The position numbers and the translations under genes are program-made. This document shows, piece after piece, positions 35,092 to 45,974 of a stretch of 64,000 nucleotides of DNA. The DNA lies in the NCBI GenBank assembly GCA_016801885.1, contig JAFBJY010001399.1:1-64000 (forward strand). Direction: 5' to 3'. Source of the stretch: Toxotes chatareus. Its lineage: Eukaryota; Chordata; Actinopteri; Toxotidae. The notes beneath the pieces were generated by a model. That model searched no databases. It saw nothing but the letters and a program-made list of their open reading frames with translations, and was not told where the DNA came from. Within the stretch, counting starts at the first letter, position 1; each line of letters opens with the position of its first letter.

Positions 35092-35749
35092 TGGAGGAAA
35101 TTGACTTTGACCCTAGACTTACTGTACCTTTTTCCTGTCTGGTGGTGGGACCCACCGGTTGTGGGAAAACCTATTTTGTAAAGTGTTTTGGAAAATTTAA
35201 AAGAGGTTGTGAAAATTGTACCTGAAAATATGGTGCGGATTTATACTTCATTTCAACCTATGTATTCTGAACTGCAAAAGATGAATAAAAATATTACATT
35301 TGTAGAAGGTCTGCCTGAGTCTTTTGAAGACAATCTGTTTTCTCCTGAGCAGAGTCATCTGATTATTCTGGACGATGTTAGTTTTCAGGCCTCTGACCAT
35401 CCCGAAATGGTTAGAATTTTCACACAGTACAGATACCCTGATGTATGAACGTCATGATGCTCACTCAAAATGTATTTCATCGTGGCAAATACATCTGCAT
35501 CATCAGTCTGAACAGTAATTATATGGTGCCCTTTAAAAATCCTCGGGATAAATTACAGGTGAATGTATTAGCTCATCAGATATTTCCATCCCAAAAAGCC
35601 GTTTTCTGGAAAGTTTCGAAGACGCAGTCAAAGACCCCTGCAGCTATTTAATCGTCGACCTCACACCCACCTGCCCAGAACGGTATAGACTGAGGACCGG
35701 GATACTTCCCGGTCAGTGGCTGACGGTTTATGTTCCAAAACCCAGATAA
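35091..35749 (+). pseudogene. Polinton-type packaging ATPase, frameshifted
   Basis: ATP-driven genome packaging motor of the FtsK/HerA-like group encoded by Polintons and adintoviruses. It starts at the ATG 35091, overlapping the polymerase stop. The Walker A motif is intact (GPTGCGKT, about residues 20-27). A hydrophobic strand ending in Asp-Asp (LIILDDV, 35368-35388) is the Walker B region. A conserved asparagine segment follows (SLNSNYMVPFKNPRDK). Three frameshifts break it: in the T-run 35186-35189, near 35440, and near 35603. The final frame ends with GQWLTVYVP and TAA at 35747-35749. Length over all frames is about 220 residues, near the usual size. Confidence 0.72.
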
Positions 35750-35785
35750 ATTCCCCCCTCCCCTCTTCTTCTCCTCCTCCTCGCC

Positions 35786-36454
35786 ATGTTGACCCTTATA
35801 AAAAGGAACGGTCTCTTACTCAAAGCTCTGTACCTGCCTACGCCTCAGAAACATTGAGATATTCTAGCTCACTGTTCGCCAGACTTTCTTAACGCCCTGT
35901 GTGAGATCGATCTTTTAAAAGGCAATATTCCCCTCTCATCTCAACAACACACAAAACTAAAGAGACAGAAAAACATTGTCAGACTGCTGGTGGACAGAAA
36001 AGTGGGTTTGAAATGCAAAAAGCAAGTGCAGACAGGCGGATTTCTTTTACCCCTACTTTCAGCCGCTATACCTATCATTGGAAACCTCACAGAAGGACTT
36101 ATCTCTGAAGACAACCCAGAAAATGTTTCTCCTCTCAGCCCAGCAGTTGAACCGCCTGACCCGCCCCGAATCTTCTTCTATCAGACGGCTGAAAATGATT
36201 TGGATGTTCAAATGAGGGAGATTTTAAGCCAACACGGATTGAGTTCCTATGAAAAAATTAAAAAATACAATGCGCTCCTGCAAAGATACCTCGCTCTGAT
36301 CAAGCAGCGTCTGAAAGAGGAACGTCTAGTGACTTTGTCTCTGCACCGCGACCCGTTAAGAGAGGCAGCCGAAGGAGTTCCCGCGGCAGAGGACATGACG
36401 CCAGTGCCGTCGTCTGTGCTGCAGAAGGATTCGAGTAAGGGAGCGGGATTTTGA
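35786..36454 (+). pseudogene. Small basic/hydrophobic Polinton protein with one stop
   Basis: Frame from ATG 35786 to TGA 36452-36454, 222 codons, with one in-frame TGA at 35855-35857. It contains a helical N-terminal region with LKGNIPLSSQQ, a basic stretch (KLKRQKN, LVDRKVGLKCKK), then a Gly-led hydrophobic segment (GGFLLPLLSAAIPIIGNL) and a later YEKIKKYNALLQRYLALIKQ helix. This layout is common in fish and invertebrate Polintons and adintoviruses; it has been compared with small adenovirus core-type proteins, but its role is not established. An intact downstream frame begins at 35990. It lies 36 bp after the ATPase stop. Confidence 0.62.
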
Positions 36455-36458
36455 TGAA

Positions 36459-36746
36459 ATGGCTAGTGAGATATTAGAGTCTTCCTCCTCGCGAGCCAGA
36501 AACGCTGAGTACGTGATGAAGAAATTGAGAAAAGTGGATGCAGATGAACTGGATAACATTGCTCGTATAGTAGACAATGATGCTGTGTTAGAAGATGCCT
36601 GGTGTAAACTTTGCCCTGAACAGGAAGTTGAGTGTCTAGAAAGTCTACAGGAACAGCAAGACACTGTACAAACACTGGAGGGAGAAGCTGAAACCATTCC
36701 TGATTTAGCCATAAGCACACAGCACTTGTCACATGTAGAAAAATAG
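36459..36746 (+). CDS. ORF overlapping the end of the Polinton remnant, unknown
   Basis: A 95-residue frame starting 5 bp after the preceding stop, in the +1 frame. Its frame is open upstream into the previous gene (RVRERDFDE before the ATG). It begins MASEILESSSSRARNAEYVM and is acidic towards the end (DTVQTLEGEAETIPD). The ARNAEYVMKKLRK stretch resembles the C-terminal part of the upstream protein family, so this may be the displaced end of that gene after a frameshift and not a separate gene. No other function is recognised. Stop TAG at 36744-36746, followed by an AATAAA at 36756. Confidence 0.4.
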   Translation: MASEILESSSSRARNAEYVMKKLRKVDADELDNIARIVDNDAVLEDAWCKLCPEQEVECLESLQEQQDTVQTLEGEAETIPDLAISTQHLSHVEK

Positions 36747-36794
36747 TAAAGAAGAATAAAATGTAGTAAAATAATTGTGTAACTGTCCCTTTGT

Positions 36795-37070
36795 TATGAG
36801 TGTAAGTCACAACCATGGACTGTATATAAAAGATGCACATAATCATTTTCACGTCATCCATTGGTTTGTGGACCCCTGTTTTGAAGCCTCGATTTCTTTA
36901 CTTCCTGATTGTTATCTTGACATATTGGAGTCATAAGTTACCACATTTGGAATGAAAGTGCAGTGTTTGGGAAAGAGCAGGGACAGAACCTGACTGAGTG
37001 GACAGACTGACTGAGTTGGTTGATCACAAGCTTACTATTACAGACTTGCTAACTGGCAGCAATTAGCAGG
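36795..37070 (+). repeat. Dispersed fish repeat fragment
   Basis: ACCATGGACTGTATATAAAA, then CATCCATTGGTTTGTGGACC and TTTTGAAGCCTCGA, is a very common motif series of fish non-autonomous DNA repeats. Ends are not seen. Confidence 0.45.
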
Positions 37071-38771
37071 CAATTTGAAACCGTACATATCTACATTTGT
37101 CTGATATTACATACAAGATAAGCTGCCTGCTGATGTTTTTCTTTACTTGAACATATCTTCATTGTTTTTTCATCAAGCATTGTAACAGATGGTCTGTTGC
37201 AGCAAGGCGCTATGTTGTACTGAAATCAATTTTCCACTTATCACTACTCAAACTTACCTTGTCAGTACCTTGACAGTTTTTATTCTAAATAAATTTAACT
37301 CCACACTGATTCAACTGTCATATTTTCAGCATTGTTGCTGGACATCAAAAACCTCATGTTTTTATTCTGCACTTGTATGAATATTGCATTGTTAAAGTCT
37401 GGGAACTACACAAGAACAGTTTCATGGAGGTTTTACTGATGTGTTTACAATTTTAAAGGGCTTGAATTGGATCTTTAATCATCATTAAATGTCTATTATA
37501 TGTTGTTATCTAACAAAAGATCACAAAGTAGACATTTACGTTATGAGATTATGTTGAATGCTCTTTGTATTTACCAATGATATTAGCAAGTAATATTGTT
37601 AGTAAAATCGTAAAATAATATGGTTGTTAAAAATTGTACTTAGTGACACTCAATATAATATAAACACGAGGGGCAGGACACTCAGCTGCAGGTCAAGAAA
37701 TCTCTGAGCCTCAAACAAATGTGTTCAGGGAGAAAATGTCCTCTTTCTCTGGAAAACACAAAGGGCTGATTCAGCATTTTTTTCAATATTAACAAATAAG
37801 GTACAAAAATATCAGTTGTAAGGCGACATTCAACAAAACCAAGACCACATCGACCAATCACAGCACATTATTAGATGAATAAAACACATGACGTGTCTAC
37901 CTGTGCTGACTGTGAGGTGACGGTGCTCTGTGCTTCACATCACGTTGGGTCGTGAACATATATTAAAGTCTTTTAAAAGTTATTGACAACATAAATCTCA
38001 TAAGAAATTGATAATATATGGTTCAAACATTTATAGTTGTGTGAAGTATATTGTAAATCTTTTCATCCTCCATGTTGGATGTTTATGTCTGTATCAGGAA
38101 TGATGATCTTTCTGAATCTGAAGAGCTTTGTTGGAATCAGCTTCACTTATGCTAAAAGTATATGTGGCAGATCTATATTGATTTGTTTTCTTTCATATTT
38201 TTGGATGGTCAGGATCTTATTTTAAGAAAGAAAAAAGTAAGAAAGTCAGAACAGAAAGGAGACAATGACAGTGGTCAGCATCCTGAGGACAAAGGCTTGA
38301 AGGCTTTGTTAAATCCACTTGACAGAGATTTACCTCTGTACTTCAGAGGATCAGATTCAGAACTGATTTTCTTGACTCCATGTTTCCAAAGGAACAACTC
38401 TCTGAAACACTAAATCATTTCCTGAAGTACATGACACCATAGATGATCTGATACACAGAGAAGACTGTGAGATCCTCTGGTTAATGCACCTGTGCACATT
38501 TTTATCTCCTTATAAATAAATCTCTCCTCCCTCAGTCAGTCAGGAGAGATTCAGATATTTTTTTTGTGCCAAACCTCATCCTACCTCTGATGTTTTCTCT
38601 TTTTCTTTGGAGATGACATATCAAATAACATTTATTCTTTTAATAATTATCACTACATTTTAAAACACATCATGTGCTTTAACCTCCAAATGATATTGAA
38701 CTGCTTTATTCTGGAATGCAACCCTTTTAGTTTATCAGGCTTAGCACTGAGCCACATTCAATGTGACTCCT
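37071..38771. other. Intergenic, no gene supported
   Basis: Short incidental frames only. A Lys-rich frame at 38225-38413 has no recognisable domain. No element boundaries are clear. Confidence 0.45.
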
Positions 38772-39062
38772 GCTGCAGGAGCTTGTTAAAAGGATGAGAC
38801 AGAGAGAGAAAAACCAAAGCTAACATCAGAGTGTGAAAGTACAAACATGGTGTGAAACTGTTTGGAGCTGCTCATGTTTTCTTCTCTGACATGTCAGTTT
38901 TTTAGAACAACCTGCTCCAGACAGACATACATCATTCACCATGTCAAACTCCTTCCATTTCATAGTGATTGGTTTAACTGTTCTTCCAGGGAAGTTCATT
39001 GACTTGGAAATTTTCTTGTATCCAGCCACTGATTTCTGCTTTTCAGTCCCATTTTCTCAGTG
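38772..39062 (+). repeat. Dispersed repeat, copy 1 of an inverted pair
   Basis: About 290 bp nearly identical to the reverse complement of 57539-57835 (for example CAGCCACTGATTTCTGCTTT, GAACAACCTGCTCCAGACAG). Right of it, TTTATACGACAATCACCTGA and CAGGTGATCTCCATTTATCT resemble a known fish transposon flank. It contains no intact long frame. Confidence 0.7.
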
Positions 39063-39749
39063 TTGTTCTGTCTTCATGGTGGAGAGTTTCTCTGCTCACT
39101 CAGCAAACGCTGGATCCTCCAGATGCAGGTGTATTTATACGACAATCACCTGAAAGCCCTTGGCTGCACACAGGTGATCTCCATTTATCTAATTATGTGA
39201 CTTTTCAAACCAGTTGGCTTCACCACTGATGATTTAGATGTGTCCTGAGTGTTTTGTGTTTTACATTAATAATGAATTCAGATCACATTATTGAGATCTG
39301 TTTAACTTTGTCATTAAAGGGACTTTTTTCTATTGAGTGTCAAAAGAAATGAAATGAAATTGCCTTTGATTCAATGTTATGTTGTACAAAATTGAATCAA
39401 AGGGAATTTAATGTAATTTCCAAGCAGGTGAAACACCTGCACTTTAAATCTTTAGATAAGAAATTATACATTTTAGTGACACCAAAGTAAGTGACCTGTT
39501 CTCTCTCACACAGTCCTTCTCTCTCTGTTCTGGCCTCTTAAATAAAGCTTGATAAGCAGTGGCAGTTATTTCTATGGTAATTCACCAAAGAAACACATCA
39601 CACATACTTAGGATTCAGTAGAATGGAAATTAGATTTGTTCTGTGACTCAGAATGTGGGTATTTCTGTGTGTGTGTTATTTCTTTTTAAAAGAGATTAAA
39701 CCTTTATTTTGGCAAACATCTTAGTCAAATACACACCAACACACTAATG
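39063..39749. other. Flank of dispersed repeat, no gene seen
   Basis: Contains an imperfect inverted pair around TGAAATTGCCTTTGATTCAA and TTGAATCAAAGGGAATTTAA (39350-39415), a hairpin of about 12 paired bases with a loop. Nothing coding is supported. Confidence 0.45.
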
Positions 39750-40262
39750 CGCTGTAGGTGTTATGAGGGTTTTGTGTTGCTTGTGCTGGGTGTGTTTTCC
39801 TTCTGCCTTCTGTGGGAGGGTCTTTTCTATTAGAGTGGAGAGGCGTGGCTTTCTGCTGGCTGGTGGTTGGCACACCTGCACCTCGTTTCCTGATCATCAC
39901 TCCTTTTAAGCCGGAGCTGGGCTTCACTTCGACGCTGGATTGTCTATCTTCAGTGGTAACTCTCTCGCCGCCAAGCAAACTATTCTTCTTTAAGAACCTC
40001 TTGTAAACTAACCTTGTGCTCAGTCAAGTGACTTCTGCTCTCTGCTGTTGTCTTCCAGTGAAACCCTCCAGTGTTCAGGATCGCTCCTCCAGCCAGTAAA
40101 CTGCCTGCCACGCCACTCTGCCTCCACTCTTTTCAGTCCTGACAGTTTTTGGACTCGCTTTGTGTTAATCCTTATTAAATCTACTTTTTTCTCTGCCATC
40201 AGCCTGTGGTCTGCTTCTGGGTCCTCTAGAAAACACTCTGACCAAACTCATACCTAACAGTA
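39750..40262 (+). repeat. Dispersed LTR-like/transposon-like repeat
   Basis: Runs from a GC-rich start (GGCGTGGCTTTCTGCTGG) through CACCTGCACCTCGTTTCC and CTTTTAAGCCGGAGC to TTTTGGACTCGC, a TTATTAAATCTAC box and CCATCAGCCTGTGGTCTGC, ending AACAGTAGGGGATTGTG. The organisation resembles 17610-18115 and other common fish repeats with a promoter-like start and a poly(A)-like end. No protein is encoded. Confidence 0.4.
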
Positions 40263-42310
40263 GGGGATTGTGATTGGGAAGTGGGCCAGATGGAGGACAG
40301 TCACCTACTGGGAGAAGAGAGAGTGAGCGAGAGAGAGGGAGACATTGAACATAGAAAGATAGGGAGGCAAATAGGACAGATGTATCAGGCCAGATTCTTA
40401 TCATCACCATCTGATTGGTCCCAATTTCATTCTGGAGCATGAAAACAAGCCCAAACACACAGCTAGAGTCACAAAGGACCATCTTAAGCGGCAAGAAGAA
40501 GAAGGAGTCCTACAACAGATGGTTTGGCCTCCACAGAGTCAGACTGGGATTACATGAAGAGACAGATGACACTGTGAGCCTAAAATGTAGTGAGGAGAAA
40601 TGGGGCTGTTTTAAAGGCAAATGGCTGTCATATCCCTGCTCTGTCTGTCGCACTTTGTATTAAGTTAATTGACAAACAATTTACACCGTTAACAGTACCT
40701 CTATGTCCCCCTGGAGGTCCAACTATCAGTTGTGAGAGCAACTGTCAGGGCAGTGGATGATTCCTGGTCAAATACAGCTTGTGCTCTTTTATACAGAGCA
40801 GACACAGCAGACTTACTGATGCACATTTTCTTGGAAGCAAGCCCCTACACTAGGAACTTGATAAGAGTCACAGTTAATGAAAAAAACTTTATAAGAGTTT
40901 ATAATAAAGGAAGTTGATTAGTTATAAAGAAGAAAAAATGGACCTAGGTAAGAGTTATTCATGAATCATAAAGAAACACGAGGATTTAAAGTCGTGATAC
41001 TGGACTAATGCCACAATCAAGTTACTTGGGAGTGCTACATAGGGCATCAGTCATTTGTGAGTGAAGATTACAATTAAGTAAAACATCTGACTATATTTCT
41101 TTGTTTATTGGAATATGAATGTATACTATGGAGACTGAAGAAAGCACTTCTGAATTGCTGTTATTCACTGGCAGAGTTGTCATAAAAATCCAATCCACCA
41201 AACAGCTTGACTTTGTTTCGCCCTCTTCTGGTATGTGAATGTGATTCTTCTTTTCTTTACATTAAAGGCAGAAATTGCACAGGTGAAGCTTGTAGCCAGC
41301 ATTAATGTAGAAAAATTACATAACTTATTTATGCTATGTAATGAGAACAGATCCAGAGATTTAATAGAGATACACGCTACTTGGAATGTCAGTGGTTGGA
41401 TTCAGTTGTTTGAGAAAAGGTCTGAACTGAGTCTAAAAACATGCAACTGTCCACGTTAGAGCAGCACAAACTTAGATGGAGATTAGCATAGGTGGAGATT
41501 GTCTACTGAACCATTTCACACAATGGAATATACACTGGGGTTCAGGACCGCTTTCATGTTCCATTGCCTCCGTAATGATCAAAAATGTGTTTTGTGTTAA
41601 CAAAATGCTGTTCTTTGCCTGAAATCAAACACAAGTTCATATGAGATGGAAAAAAAATTAAACAACATTCTTATATACTGTAGAAGTGTGACATCCTATA
41701 GAGAACACCACAGGAGCAATAAAGGAGGAAGAGTTTATGATGAGAAAGTACAGGAGAGGCATGAAGTTTATAAAAAAGAACAGGGAAGGGAAGAAACAGG
41801 CTGTGGTGTCAGACAGACAGGCAGATGGTAGGAGGGTGCGTTTCCAATCAGCCTGGTGGTAAGGCTGAATCCTCACTCACTAAATCCAGAGAAATCCTTA
41901 CAATTTAAACACACAGATATCCTCACTGCAGCCTAAGCCTAAGGGTTAAAGAACATGCGTCTCTTTCCAAAAACCATCCTACCATCAGGGACAACAGGCT
42001 TTGTTTCTGCTCATTTATTTTAGAGTAAGAGTACAACCTTAAGTCATTTTAGATTCAACCTTGAATGAATTTTATACTCATTCATTCATTATTTTGATCT
42101 CACTGGGCCTTACACAGTTATTCCACAACCATGTGATGTCATTGTCTTTGATCTGTGATGATGATGTCATAAGATGTCATCTGGGATGATGTCATCATCA
42201 GAACAGGTAAATATGCAGGATTTGTTATCAGCCTCAGAATTCACTCAAGTACGAGAGGATTGAATACACTGGACAGCTGGCATATTACGAACAAAGAACA
42301 ACCAAGCACA
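40263..42310. other. Intergenic; possible promoter of the acidic-protein gene
   Basis: No coding feature is supported. Repeated TGATGTCAT words (42131-42200: four TGATGTCAT-like sites in about 70 bp) resemble CRE/ATF half-palindromes and lie 110-180 bp upstream of the ATG at 42311. Binding is not shown. Confidence 0.4.
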
Positions 42311-43117
42311 ATGGTTCACATTGTTAATGAACGAGGCGACCACTGGGATGAGGAAGACGAGAATCCACAACAACGTCAACAGATGATCCACTTTAGGATT
42401 GTTATACCGATACGTAATCTGCCTGAGCTTCAAAGATTAGTTCAGTATCTGGAGAACGTGCAGGCAAATGAAAATCAACAAGAGGATGCTGATGGCAATG
42501 ATGATGACACAGAAGATGAAAATGAACATGGGGTTGAGGATCAGTCTGAAGATCATGATGAAGCTGAAGATCATGATGAATTTGAAGATCATGATGTATC
42601 TGAAGATGATGATGAATATGATAATGAGAATCAATCTGATGATGAATATGAAGACAATGATCAATCTGAAGATGACGATGTATGTGAGAATGAAGATGAA
42701 GAGGATTGGAACATGAGGACTGGCTTAATTTCTTGCTGTTGCTGCCCAAGAGCAGAAGAACGAGATCAGGAGGAAGAGCCACTCCCTGGAGGATCCAAGA
42801 AAAGGGCCAGAGAGGATGATGGGACAGAGGAGGAAAGAAGCACCAGGCGCTTTAGACCAGATTTCATCTGTGCAACTGACAGTAACAACAGCACCACACA
42901 GAACCAACCAGAAGGTTCTGCTGAGATGGACATGGAGGTCAACCAGTCTCAACCTGATGTCGAGGATGACCCTCTGCCTGGAGGATCCAGGAGGAGGGCA
43001 CGTGAAGACGACGAAGATGAGCGAGAGAGCAAGAGATTCAAATGGGACTGCATTGACTTAAAAGAGAGTGACGTGGAAAGGGTCATAGAAATAGAAAGTG
43101 ATTCCAGTGATAATTAA
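42311..43117 (+). CDS. Very acidic 268-residue protein, unknown
   Basis: Single uninterrupted frame from ATG 42311 to TAA 43115-43117. Residues about 20-55 form a folded-looking start (MIHFRIVIPIRNLPELQRLV then QYLENV). Residues about 60-135 are almost all D/E with H, N, S and Y, in short repeats (EDHDEAEDHDEFEDHD). A Cys cluster follows (LISCCCCPRAEE). Then come two copies of a module, PLPGGSKKRAREDD and PLPGGSRRRAREDD, each a bipartite-looking basic nuclear signal in an acidic context. The C-terminus is IEIESDSSDN. The module duplication and codon-level coherence support a real protein; an acidic nuclear chaperone-like or chromatin role is only a guess. Upstream: TGATGTCAT cluster. Downstream: AATAAA near 43459. 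No intron is evident, so it may be a retrogene. Confidence 0.6.
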   Translation: MVHIVNERGDHWDEEDENPQQRQQMIHFRIVIPIRNLPELQRLVQYLENVQANENQQEDADGNDDDTEDENEHGVEDQSEDHDEAEDHDEFEDHDVSEDDDEYDNENQSDDEYEDNDQSEDDDVCENEDEEDWNMRTGLISCCCCPRAEERDQEEEPLPGGSKKRAREDDGTEEERSTRRFRPDFICATDSNNSTTQNQPEGSAEMDMEVNQSQPDVEDDPLPGGSRRRAREDDEDERESKRFKWDCIDLKESDVERVIEIESDSSDN

Positions 43118-44133
43118 TGACTCATGAAAAAAACTCATGCTGTCAACATTACCCTGATCCATCTATACATCTCCTGGGTGCATCACACCATCAATATGGT
43201 GCAGCCATAAAACAATGACAGCAGCTATAATCAAACCTCCCCTAACCCTAACCCCTTACCTCTACCCTAATCCTGTTCACCACACCACTTCCTCCTCCAG
43301 CAGAAACTGACAATCACCAACCCTTTCTCAGTCACCTCAAATAATTTCTGCATGAACATCAAATATTCCCTTCACAGTAGCGTGGGTTTTCTCCGGGTGC
43401 TCCGGTTTCTCCCACAGTAGTCACAGCTCCCCCAAAAAAGCCAAAAAGACACATTTAAAATAAATTTTCATGTGACTTCTAATTTGTGATTTGTTGACTC
43501 ATTATCTTTGCTCTCAGAAACCAGAGTATGTAGCTAAAATCTCTCAGATATCATCACTGGGAACTTCTCATTATTATGATATAATAGTCATAACTAAAAT
43601 CTGACCAACAGAACAGGTAAACACGAGGGCATGTAAGTGTGTGTGCATATTGTGTGTGTGTTGCTGTCGGGTAGGGAGGGATGGGTGGGTTGTCAGTGTC
43701 ATTACTGGGCTGCAGCCGCTTGTTGACATCATTACCACAGGACAGCTGAGAGCAGCTGAGAGAGAGAGGAGTTTGGTGTCACTGAACTGAAACTCTAAGT
43801 TTCTCCACCTGTTCTGTGATTCTCTTTGTGTCGCTATGTGTCTCCCTGTAGCAACCGCAACCTTTTCCCGCACAGATGGAAACACAAACTTTGATGAGTT
43901 TAACTTTGGGGCCTCACAGACATGCTGCCGAAAACAGGGGAGTAGATTGTAAGCATAATTGTGGTTCAGTCAGTCTAAGGTGCACTCAACCAACAAGGAT
44001 CACTTTTTACTCTTTCTCTCACATCTGCACATGCACACAAACACACATTATACTACATTCTGTATATTTACTATGCACACTGCAGACTGTGGCCAGACAC
44101 ACTTATGATCTCAGTAGAGAATAGCTAAGAATA

Positions 44134-44168
<35 letters not shown>

Positions 44169-45974
44169 GAATGTGTATTAGCATATGATGATATGGAAAT
44201 AATACTATGTCGACGTAATCCTCAGTGTTTGCTGCAGGGACCCAGAAAACTCCTCCAGCTTTTACACTGACATGGAAACTTACCAACCACATCAAGAATA
44301 ATAACACAGTTAATCCGGTGGACATTGTACTGTTCATGGAAGCAGTGACTGTAGGTCAACTGAGACTGAATGAGGCAGATCACTTAATAAGTGGACATGA
44401 AGCAACTCATGGATCCACAAAGCAACTTTTCCATTTTCATTCTTTCACTCACATTTCATTTAATACTTTTACTGATTGATAAATGAGGTGGATATGATGA
44501 CAGACTTAAATTGTCTGAGGCTGGAGATAATGTTTGTCTTCACAACACTGTAGACTTATTTAAATATAAATGATTGGTTCTTTGATAAACATCATTGCAT
44601 CCTGAACATATTTGGTGTTGTACAAACCTAATGACCAAACCTGGAATTTCCATTTTAATCTGTAAAGTCTGCTCGTTAGCTCAGTAGAACTGAAGGTGTT
44701 TTAGAAAAGTTGAATAAGATGCACTTCTGCAGCTAAACAGAGGCGTTAAGAAGAGGATTTCACTGTTTTCTTCATGAACATGTTTATCTGATCAGTCCTT
44801 CTTGTTGTAAATGATTTAGTGTTCCAGAGTTTTTCCTGAGAGAAGGTGAGAAAAATCAACCTGTCTCCGAAAAAATTATATTTCTATACAACTGAACTGC
44901 AACAGCAAATGTTTGTTGATACTGACCATAAAGTGTTTATAGACAATTTATTTTCCACAAAAAATATCGTATCTTGCAGAATAACATCTGTTTGTAGTGA
45001 CCACAGCATTATTCCACTTTTTATGGTCATGTTCAGGCTCTCACAGAGCTTGGTTGAGGTTTAGCAAAGATCATAGTCTGGTTTAATACAGAAAGAGTCT
45101 ACAGTGACTTCAGACACAGCAGCTGTCTGACTACATTACAAAGTGAATGGAAATGATAACAGAAGCCCAGAAGTGTGAACTCTGGGAACAAACAAAGATC
45201 CTGGAGCCACTTGACACTTGAGCTGTATGTGGATTTGTTCAGTTACTCAAATCAACACATAAGGATAAAGTAACAGAAACAGAATAAATGGCTCATGAAT
45301 TCTAAATGTTCCTTCACATTAATCAGTCACAGATTTTCAATCTCCTCAGCTCAACATCCAGTGAACAGCAGATGTGTGGTGCTTTCTGTTTATGAACTAG
45401 AGTACAACTATGACACGTGCTCATGTTCACATACACAGTTTCAAAGGTTATGTATGTAACCACTGTTCATAAAAACATTAGATGTGAGCTACAGATAGAT
45501 GGAGCCATACTCGTCACTCAGCTTTACATCGGTCTGTGGACAGTAAACAGGCGTCTTTTGGATCTGGATCAGCACCATGGACAGAGACAGTGCAGCACCA
45601 GAGCAAAGACATGGTTCGACTCTGATGGTTTCACTAAAGACACTGTTTGAATCACACGAGTGAAACCACAAGAACAAAGTGGTTGTATCTCCAAACACAG
45701 CTGATATTTTGGTTCATGTATGTGCAGCAGAAAAAGAGCAGAGTAAACAGCTAAAGACAGAGTTAGAACTGAGCAGGCTGATGTGTGTAGAGTTGTGTGT
45801 TTAACTTGCAGGAACATTCGCATTTCTACATTCAAGACTCATAAAAAATGTCCTAGGTTTTCTAAAATTGACATCTTCTACCTTAGACCAAAGATTTACC
45901 AATGACCCTATGTATGTACAGAAACGTTTCCAAATAAGTTACGATGATTGGTAATAACTTCCAATTGTCAATGT
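43118..45974. other. Intergenic, microsatellite and no supported gene
   Basis: A frame at 44225-44479 reads through a possible exon-like segment with no recognisable domain. No paired splice sites with coding continuity were found. Confidence 0.4.
44135..44166 (+). repeat. (TG)n microsatellite
   Basis: Sixteen uninterrupted TG units. Confidence 0.95.

Larger units (their letters stand above)
34538..36746 (+). mobile_element. Polinton (Maverick)/adintovirus-like element remnant
   Basis: About 2.2 kb with the gene order PolB C-terminus, packaging-type ATPase, small basic/hydrophobic protein and a further ORF, all on plus and closely packed. Missing are the integrase, protease, major and minor capsid genes, most of PolB and the terminal inverted repeats. 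The left edge is an abrupt junction with the noisy duplicate, and the right edge is not marked by a repeat. Gene order and motifs fit endogenous Polinton/adintovirus sequences of fish. It is broken in nearly every gene and not functional as written. Confidence 0.72.

Noticed and set aside
42402..42782. Antisense His- and Ile-rich frames opposite the acidic gene
   Set aside because: Mirror image of the GAT/GAA-rich coding tract; no independent support.
44225..44479. Possible host exon
   Set aside because: No recognised domain and no partner exon; left as unsupported.
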